Source: Paralithodes platypus
Taxonomy: Eukaryota; Arthropoda; Malacostraca; Decapoda; Lithodidae
Direction: 5' to 3'
DNA: 64,000 nt
Assembly (NCBI GenBank): GCA_032716605.1
Contig: CM064505.1
Span: 49,207,865-49,271,864, forward strand
In this document: one piece after another, positions 56,626-64,000 of the stretch
How the letters are laid out: each line of letters begins with the position of its first letter
Numbering within the stretch: position 1 is the first letter of the stretch
Made by a program: the position numbers and the translations under genes
Notes under the pieces: generated by a model
What the model saw: only the letters and a program-made list of their open reading frames with translations
Told to the model about the DNA's origin: nothing
The model's database searches: none

Positions 56626-56900
56626 GGTACTGGAAAATAAAAGTGGAAATAAAAAAAAAATAGATGAACCTACTTCATTGGTTTTCTAATGTTATAAACC
56701 AATCTAGACTAAGGGCTGCTGTGGCCAGGTACCCTGATAAATTAAGTCAAGAAGGGGGTTTGTCACTTCCGGGCCCCAAGGACAGTGACAGGCCTGATCT
56801 GTCTACCAGACCCTAAACAAAATAAATGAATAGTCTAATCTATGTTCGTTATGGCATCCAAAATGAGAATAGGTGTTAGAATCCTGGCAAGGTCGCCACT
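56626..56900 (-). other. Gypsy-2 5' untranslated region with primer-binding site
   Basis: On the minus strand, two bases after LTR 2, TGGCGACCTTGCCAGGATT begins (56881-56898). It fits the 3' end of an arginine tRNA by family precedent. No ORF. Confidence 0.6.
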
Positions 56901-57008
56901 TGTAAAGGCATACTAAAAAGAATGGAAATTCTAACACCTTTCACATAAGGAGAACCAAAGGATACACAGACATAAAACCATACATTTATTTACATACATT
57001 AAATAAAT

Positions 57009-57170
57009 ACAGACCAGCACCGGGGGCTCGAGCTTGGACCTGCCTCAACGTCTACAGGGAGAGGTTGAACCTGAGCAGTTGGGGGAAGCTGACCACTCAA
57101 CCCCCTCAGCACCTCAGCAACACCAGCGACATAGGAAACAACCAACTAGATTCCCAAACAAGAAATAATT
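57009..57170 (+). pseudogene. LINE-D ORF1, C-terminal end
   Basis: Open from the truncation to TAA at 57168-57170. It encodes a Gln/Pro-rich end (SLDLPQRLQGEVEPEQLGEA and QQHQRHRKQPTRFPNKK). It is too short to classify. The stop lies 31 bases before the ORF2 start. Confidence 0.5.
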
Positions 57171-57201
57171 ATATAGTTTCACACATAGTTAACCTTTCAA
57201 G

Positions 57202-60200
57202 ATGGACGACATCTTACCTTTTTCACATCTAAATGATGAAGATTTGTTATTACACATCAACCAAAATTTGTATAATCCCAACAGTGAAAATATCCCTTTA
57301 AACACACTAGATAAATTAATCTTTAACCCTTTTAGCTTCAATGATGACGCTTACAATGCCGATGTAGACCCCGACAACTATTTATTAAGTTCTCTAAATT
57401 ATAAAAACCCATTATGTAATTATGTTTTCCCTCATAGCTTTGAAGAACAGTATCATAAAATTCCCATATCTAACTTTTCTCTCCTGAGCTATAACATAAA
57501 TAGTATACCACTGCATTTTGATGATTTCATTGAGCAGTGTCTGAACCAAATTTCGATTAAGTTTGATGTGATAGGCTTATGTGAAACGAAACTAACATCT
57601 GATATACAGCACTTATATGATATTCCTAATTACACAAAATTCAATAACAATTTCACACGAACCAGTGGGGGAGTGTCCTTGTACCTTAAAACAGGCTACA
57701 AATACATAGTAAGAGACGACTTAACAATTCAACATAATAGTATAGAGACATTATTTATTGAAATATGTAACACCAACTCGGACAACATAATAGTAGGCAT
57801 AATATATAGAAGGCCACATACTGATTTCAGATATTTTCATGACAAATTTAATGACATAATCTCAGTAATAAGTGATGAGAGGAAAAAATGTTACCTTACC
57901 GGGGACTTTAATCTTAACTTATTAAAATATAAAGATGACAACAAAGTAGCTGAATTTATCTCCACATGCTATTCTAAACTTTTTTTCAATACTATAAATA
58001 AGCCAACACGTGTAACTTCTACAACAGCAACAATAATAGATCACATTTGGTCAAACAATTTCACGCAAAATGTGTTCAGTGGAATTATATACAATAAATT
58101 AACTGATCATTTTCCAATCTTTACCATTTATGAATCTGAGATATGCGCATCTAATAATAGGGAAGAAGACTATACTTTTATAAGATATAGAAATTATAGT
58201 GAAAATAATCTAAATGAATTTAAGAAAGCCATAGAAGATGCGTCCTGGGAACTAGTTTATTTTTCCAATGACCCTAATGTTGTATATAATAATTTTATGA
58301 CAATATTTAATGCTTGTTTTAACAGATATTTTCCAATAATTACAAAACGAATAAATAACGCATACCTAGATAAGCAGTATATAACCCCAGAATTAAAAAT
58401 CATGATTAAACAGAAGAATAAACTAGCTAGGAAATATGCTATTAGGCCCATCACATTTGGAGAGGAGTTCCGTAGACTACGTAACCAGGTAACAGAAGCT
58501 TTAAGATCAGCTAAAAGAAACCATTATAAATCTAAACTCCAAGAATCTGCTGGTAATGCTAAAAAGGTTTGGAACATAATTAATTCTGTTCTTGCAAGGA
58601 AAACTAAACATAAATAAACAACACTTTCATTAATAATAATACCGAGTTGACTAAACCTAGTGATATTGTGGAACACTTTAACTCATATTTTATTGATGTC
58701 GGTAAAAAATTAGCAGAAAATATAGATACTTCAAACGTAGACTTTACATCCTACCTACAAAATAGACAAGTAACGCCTTTTTCCATGTCTCCCGTCACAA
58801 GCGATGAAATAATCAATACAGTAAAACAACTACGGGACTCCTCTCCTGGTTATGATGAAATACCAATGAAAGTTTTAAGGTTTGTTATTACAGCTTTGTC
58901 TCCAGTTATAGGATATCTTTGTAACATGTCATTTTCCAGTGGTGTTTTTCCCGATTGCCTTAAAATTGCAAAAGTTACTCCTATATATAAATCCGGAGAT
59001 AGTTCAATCTTTAATAACTACCGTCCTGTGTCTGTACTCCCAGCTATGAGTAAAATCCTAGAAAAAATTATGCATACAAGGATTACAGAGTTTTGTTCAA
59101 CTAACAATATTATTAATGAGGCTCAGCATGGGTTTAGAAAAGGATGTTCAACAGAGTCAGCTTTATCATTATTTACTAACGATATCCTCAAATCTTTTGA
59201 TGACAAGCATTTTACAGTTGGTATATTTTTAGATCTATCCAAAGCATTCGATACTGTTGACCATCAAATCCTCCTAAAGAAACTCGAACATTATGGCATT
59301 AGAGGTACCATTAGCAAATGGTTTCACTCTTATCTAACTAATCGAAAACAGTATGTACAATATAAGGACAATTCATCTAATATGCAAATAATATCTTACG
59401 GAGTACCACAAGGTTCTATACTGGGTCCATTGTTGTTCATTTTATTTATTAATGATATTGTAAACTCAAGTATGTTATTTAAATATATATTATATATTAT
59501 TTGCTGATGACAGTACTCTGTACGCCAGTCACCGGGACTTGCGCTCTCTTATTGTTTCTATAAACAATGAACTTAAGAATGTACATAATTGGATAACTAC
59601 CAATAAACTTACACTAAATATTAATAAAACTAACTTTGTAGTCTTTCACAGAAACAAAAACGTTCCAAATGATATGCAACCAATTAAATTTGGTAATCAA
59701 TCAGTGAGAGAAGTGGAGAGCGTTAAGTTTCTGGGGATAACGGTGGACAGAAAACTGTCTTGGAACTTACACATAAAGGACGTAACAAATAAACTAAATA
59801 AACAATGTGGTATACTGTACTTAACACGCCAATGTCTTGACTTAAATGCCCTAAAGCTTTTATATTATTCAGTAATTTATCCATTTCTCTTATACTGTCA
59901 TACAGTATGGGGAGCGACGGGTAAAAGTAAATTACAACCTGTTGAAGTTGCACAAAGAAAAGTTATACGAACAATTACATTTAGATCCAAATATGCTCAC
60001 ACCAATGAATTATTTCGACAACTTAATCTCTTAAAATTTGAAGATATTAACATATTTTGCAGTGCTATCTTTGTATACAAAGCATTAAATGGCTATAACA
60101 ATGTGGAATTATTTAGACATCGTGAAAATGAAAGGTATGCATTAAGAAATATAAATTCTTTAAATATTCCCCTAATGACCTCTAGACAATCCCAGACATC

Positions 60201-60315
60201 AATAAAATACCATGGTGCGAAAGTTTGGAATCAGTTGTCTCCTGACTTACAAAATAAACCCACTCTGCCTGGTTTCAAAATATCACTCAAATCTTCACTA
60301 ATGTCTAAATATTAA
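57202..60315 (+). pseudogene. LINE-D ORF2: endonuclease and reverse transcriptase, two frameshifts
   Basis: 57202-58617 gives the AP-like endonuclease: LLSYNINSIPLHFDDFIEQC, IGLCETKL, GIIYRRPHTDFRYF, LTGDFNLNLLKY and LTDHFPIFTIY. A one-base-type shift at about 58605-58615 leads to RT 58647-59507: [65 protein letters not shown] and [21 protein letters not shown] 7-base duplication (TATATTA, about 59486-59500) shifts the frame exactly before the catalytic FADDSTLY. It continues through 59539-60315 with VKFLGITVDRKLSW and YPFLLYCHTVWGATG. Undoing two slips would leave one long ORF. The group is L2/CR1-like in the Jockey superfamily. Confidence 0.85.
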
Positions 60316-60737
60316 TCTTACTTAACATTTGACAATAAAACTGCCACAACCCTAAATTACAATCACCTTTATATCGGAAACAAATTAAGATACTGTTCTG
60401 GTGTTGATCAATATGTAGGTACCGTACTGTATATAAAGCTGGGGTTTGCTCTACCCACAGCGGTCTGGGTGAGGGGTGGTTCCGGTTCGGGGTGGTGGCT
60501 AGGTAATTATACCTGGCCACTGTTCCGAATCCCTTCTTGCTGTGGCTGCGGGGCTGGGGCTGTGCCTCATTAGCTATAATTATATAATATGATATATTTT
60601 AATAATCTTACTGTATGTAAAATAACCATCGAGTTGTATTCAAGGTGCCTTTAAGAGAGATTGTTCTCAAAAGGCGCAGCCATGATATTATTTTATTGTA
60701 AAATTAACATATATTGTATGTTTATAATAATAATAAT
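60316..60737 (+). other. LINE-D 3' untranslated region
   Basis: No ORF on the plus strand; ends in TAA repeats. Confidence 0.6.
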
Positions 60738-61875
60738 TATATACAACGTTAGAGCTTGAAATTTAATTTATAATATATTCAACCCCTCAAGTAGTCTAAC
60801 AGTCCCATAAAAGTTAAAGTCTCAAATGTTAAGAGCTTCCCTCTGAAGCATTGCAGAGGTGAAAGCCTAAGCAGCGTAACAGGTACTACGACTCCAGGAA
60901 CAGGGAGAAGCAGCGGGCCAAAGCAACACAGCTACAGGGCGGCGCCGGGACGACCTGGGAAGACTCTCGTAACAGGTGGGGGAGAAGATGCCTCACCAGC
61001 CCGGCCCTCAGCAGGTGTAGGGTTTTTAGAAAAAGTAAATCAGGGTTTAATACCACCTAGACAACATTAAAAAGGCCATATTGCATATATGTGGTTTTCC
61101 TGGGAATCGAACCCTGGACACTCTTAAAGAAAATAAGAACAAAGAAAAATTGACATTGACATATAATTCAGAGTTTATATTAAAAAGGTTCATCATGAAA
61201 GTTAATAAATAAATACATAACTCTGGTTGATTTCCCGAAAGTCATACAAATTGTAACTAACAATAACAAAGTTTACTTGTATAGTAAAGTCTTAAAATCA
61301 GTCTTAAATAAACACAAGTGACATATATCAACATAAAGTTACACAACTCCTAACTCCTGGCTGAGTCCCGGTCAGTTAACACGCTTCTAATATGGTATAA
61401 TATTAGCAAGATTAAGCAAAACACTGAGAGGGTTAAATTCTTTAGTTCCCGTCGGACTGCTGCTGGAAGTAGAGTGAATGAACTTTGCTCCCATCCCCCT
61501 TATATAACCTTCAGACAGTTCCGAAACACACATTGAAACCACCTATGAATTACAGCATCGAAGCAATGACATGCTAAATGAATCAATGAAACAGAAACAA
61601 GAATAGAGGATAACAAGACGAGACTTTCAAAGTTTAAATGAACCTTCATATGAAAAATAGAAAGAGAAATAAAATGAAATTAAGCATCTTTGCAAGAATC
61701 TCACTGAATCTTACCATATTAGGGCGGGGAACTGGCAGAGATTACAAACATACGTACATACACAGAACGTCGGGTACAGTTGCCTCCCCGAGTCTGTGAA
61801 CTTAAACACATTAATTATGTTTTACCAAAATTATATTAATTCTGCATTCTTGCCCTTACATGGCTCCCCCCAAAA

Positions 61876-62731
61876 GTATCTAACCTGAGGGGTGGATACA
61901 AAAGAAAAAGGAGCGAAGAATTAATATAACCACAACCCCAAACTTAAATTAACCACACCAACTTAAACATATGAACACATAATTTCTAAATACTTAAACT
62001 ATGGGATGGTCTTGATTTAGCCGATGGCCCTGCTCAAAAAATCAGCTCCTACATTGTCCTTTCCCGACACATGTACAAGTCGTAACCTAAAGGACTGTAA
62101 GCCCAGGGCCCACCGGAGTAGTCTGTCATTATTGCCCTTGAACTTTCTCAGGTATACTAAGGGTTTATGATCTACCTCTAGGATGAATTCTGCTCCCAAC
62201 AAATAATATTTTAACCGGGTAACTCCAAACACAATTGCTAGACACTCTCTTTCAATGGTTGAATATCTACGTTCTCGATCTAGAAGCTTTCTACTGGCGT
62301 ATGCAACTGGGAATGGTTTATTATCTACATATTGGAACAGAACTGCACCCAAACCATAACCTGAACAATCAGTACTAAGTACAAAAGGCAATGACAGGTC
62401 AGGGAGTTTAAGAAGAGGGCCACTAGCTAGTACCGACTTCAGCTTCTCAAAACACTCCATTGACTCTGGACTCCACTCCAATGGTTCCTTTATCCCCTTC
62501 CGTAACATATCTGACAAAGGTGAGGATAAGGAAGAAGCATGTTCAATGAAATTACGGTAGAACGATATCATACCTAGGAATGATCTCAGAGTTTTCTTGG
62601 AGGAGGGAGGAGATACACAGAGTACTGTTTGCACCTTGTCATCAACAGGTCTTAGAGTCTGTCCGTCTAGAACGTACCCTAGATACTGAATGGAAGTGAA
62701 CCCAAACTTACATTTTTCAGGTTTTACTGTC
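61876..62731 (-). pseudogene. Gypsy-3: truncated second pol (RT end and RNase H)
   Basis: Same family as Gypsy-2. The minus-strand frame begins at the 62731 break inside RT (TVKPEKCKFGFTSIQYLGYV) and continues through KKTLRSFLGMISFYRNFIEH to RNase H: LSTDCSGYGLGAVLFQYVD, RRYSTIERECLAIVFGVTRL and SGKDNVGADFLSRAIG, then the stop. The stretch 62017-62634 is uninterrupted and provides the LINE-E empty site. Everything upstream in the element is gone, replaced at 62732 by another LTR element. Confidence 0.85.
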
Positions 62732-63286
62732 TGTCGTGAATCCTAGCTGTTATATATACCATAGTTTGAATTTCCTGGGTTCACGACAGCTGGTTCCTTT
62801 TTGTTTATACGCATTACTTTATTTATCTTTGTGGATAAATATTACTGTGGTTGCACCAATTATATCTTAGTTTATTTTCCCTTATTATTTAATCACGGGG
62901 GACGATATAGAACCCTTAAATATATTTTATATTGTCACGATAAAAGGGAATCTCACATTATCTCAGACACACTTGACACAGACTTCACCCGGCCAAGACA
63001 GACTGCCAGCTGCTGCCACATAACAACAAAACATCCTGATATTCACCTACCGACATGTCCATCACCTAAGCTACACTCTTTGCATCACAGCTAAGTTCCT
63101 TTAATACTAGAAGTACTTCATAGATATTACTGGGACTACGATAACCTACACATACATGTTTACAAGTTAGTCATACGCCAACCCGGTATCATTTTTATAG
63201 CCTAGGCTAATTCATCTTTCCAGGTTTAATTATTTAATTTATATCCATTTCTCCTCTATTCCCTAGGAATAATAAACAGGATATAA
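62732..63286 (+). repeat. Putative LTR of a new plus-strand element
   Basis: It starts TGTCGTGAATCC precisely where Gypsy-3 ends. It contains a hairpin (TGTCGTGAA and TTCACGACA, 62732-62792) and an AATAATAAA polyadenylation-like signal (63269). It is followed by TTGGTGTCGTGTGACC, which looks like a primer-binding site beginning TGG. The right end is set only by that site. Confidence 0.45.
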
Positions 63287-63287
63287 T

Positions 63288-63928
63288 TGGTGTCGTGTGA
63301 CCAGGATACTGGGCCATCTGTTATATATTGATAAGAATTGGGGGGTATTAGGCCTGACTTGTCTGTCTTTGTGTAGAGCTGGGCGATTCAGTGGACAAAT
63401 GTTGAGGGGCGCATATGTCCGGGATTTTCCGCTGGACCGTCCAGTGCAGTTCTATAGACCAGGGGCAAGGGTGGACACTGTCAGGCAGACCTCAGCCTGG
63501 GTTAGATGTGCCAGGGAGCCGGAGGGTATTAGATAGGCTACTGAACAGAACGCATGCCTTCTTTGAGAAGGACAAGGCCGAGGAGGAGCAGTCGACGCAA
63601 TAGGCTAGATCTAAAGACTATGACGACGGCTGCGGCTGTTCCTCCTTCAGAGGAGTCGTGATCCTTCTTTCTCTTTCTTTTTCTTTGTAATTTGTTAAAA
63701 TTTAATATAGTAAAGTAAATATTGTAAAGTAGAGTAATATGACAGGGTAAATTTCCTTTTCTTTGATCATTTGTAAACTCACAGGGGGCACGGGATCTGC
63801 ATGCTTCAATTTGCTTGGTTGCTGTCGTCATCAATGTAAGTAGGTTAGCCTAGGCTTAGAATAGGTTAGCCTACAGTGACGATTAGTATTGTTGTTCCTT
63901 AAGCTTTAGTTACCGTAAATATTTAAGA
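63288..63928 (+). other. Primer-binding site and leader of the edge element
   Basis: TGGTGTCGTGTGACCAGG at 63288. The rest has small ORFs without recognisable motifs. Confidence 0.4.
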
Positions 63929-64000
63929 ATGGAGGAGAAAATAAAGTCATTGCCGCGGTTCAGGGCCGCCAAGAAGGGAGGGATTACTAAGCTTACCTCT
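63929..64000 (+). CDS. Putative gag start of the edge element (runs off the window)
   Basis: 24 codons open to the window end. The peptide starts MEEKIKSLPRFRAAKKGG and is basic, with a KGGITKL segment like the N-terminus of some BEL/Pao gag proteins. This is too short to classify; the call rests mainly on position about 640 bases after the primer-like site. Confidence 0.3.
   Translation, partial: MEEKIKSLPRFRAAKKGGITKLTS

Larger units (their letters stand above)
57005..60737 (+). mobile_element. LINE-D, nearly full-length LINE in LTR 2
   Basis: It is 5'-truncated within ORF1. Order is ORF1 end, ORF2 (endonuclease plus RT), 3' UTR, and a (TAA)n tail (about 60725-60737). The left and right join share only ATT. 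The empty site is in LTR 1 (42134-42144). Confidence 0.8.
56901..61860 (-). repeat. Gypsy-2 LTR 2 (right), split by LINE-D and shared with Gypsy-3
   Basis: The pieces 56901-57004 and 60738-61860 are collinear with LTR 1. On the left it borders the Gypsy-2 primer site. On the right it borders a polypurine tract and another pol (Gypsy-3). It therefore serves as 5' LTR of one copy and 3' LTR of the next. Confidence 0.85.

Overview
This is a eukaryotic, gene-free block of nested transposable elements. No host gene, tRNA, rRNA or CRISPR can be supported. Arthropod affinity, most likely a decapod crustacean, is an inference from short TTAGG/CCTAA telomere-type runs, DIRS-like and Gmr1-like elements, and a LINE tail built of CAATTAGGTGAGTA units. 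Nearly every coding region is broken, so genes are called as pseudogenes with their breaks given.

Layout. (1) 1-1588 and 41195-42039 are the two sides of one older sequence, perhaps a decayed third DIRS-like element. It was split by Gypsy-1, a minus-strand Ty3/gypsy element at 1594-41189, bounded by TG...CA LTRs and the 5-bp duplication TGCCG. (2) The internal part of Gypsy-1 is split by DIRS-1 (3377-14123, plus strand), which has gag, RT/RNase H/methyltransferase-like and tyrosine recombinase genes. DIRS-1 carries two 5'-truncated LINEs (3423-4491 and 10649-11632). (3) The right LTR of Gypsy-1 is stretched from about 0.84 kb to almost 26 kb. It holds a SINE-like insert, a cluster of TTAA-bounded DNA elements (16719-26114) that contains CR1-type LINE-A, an RTE-like scrap, and a second copy, LINE-B (26543-41140). 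LINE-B is itself split by a gag-only LTR element with 3.2-kb LTRs (28637-38739). (4) Gypsy-2 (42040-61860, minus strand) has gag, protease and integrase upstream of RT and RNase H, the Gmr1 order. It contains DIRS-2 (46507-53648), LINE-E (44192-45433), a foldback MITE in one LTR and LINE-D (57005-60737) in the other. (5) Its right LTR is followed by a second, truncated internal region (Gypsy-3, 61861-62731), a tandem shared-LTR arrangement. (6) At 62732 a new plus-strand LTR element begins, possibly BEL/Pao, and runs off the window with the first codons of a putative gag.

Best result: both DIRS-like elements keep a complete terminal architecture. In each, the internal complementary region is the reverse complement of that element's own two ends joined as a circle (one mismatch seen in DIRS-1, none seen in DIRS-2). 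Both circles seem to have entered gypsy pol genes at an AT or ATT core. With the Gmr1 gene order, the giant-LTR gag-only element and the TTAA mosaic, this lets the insertion history be read base by base.
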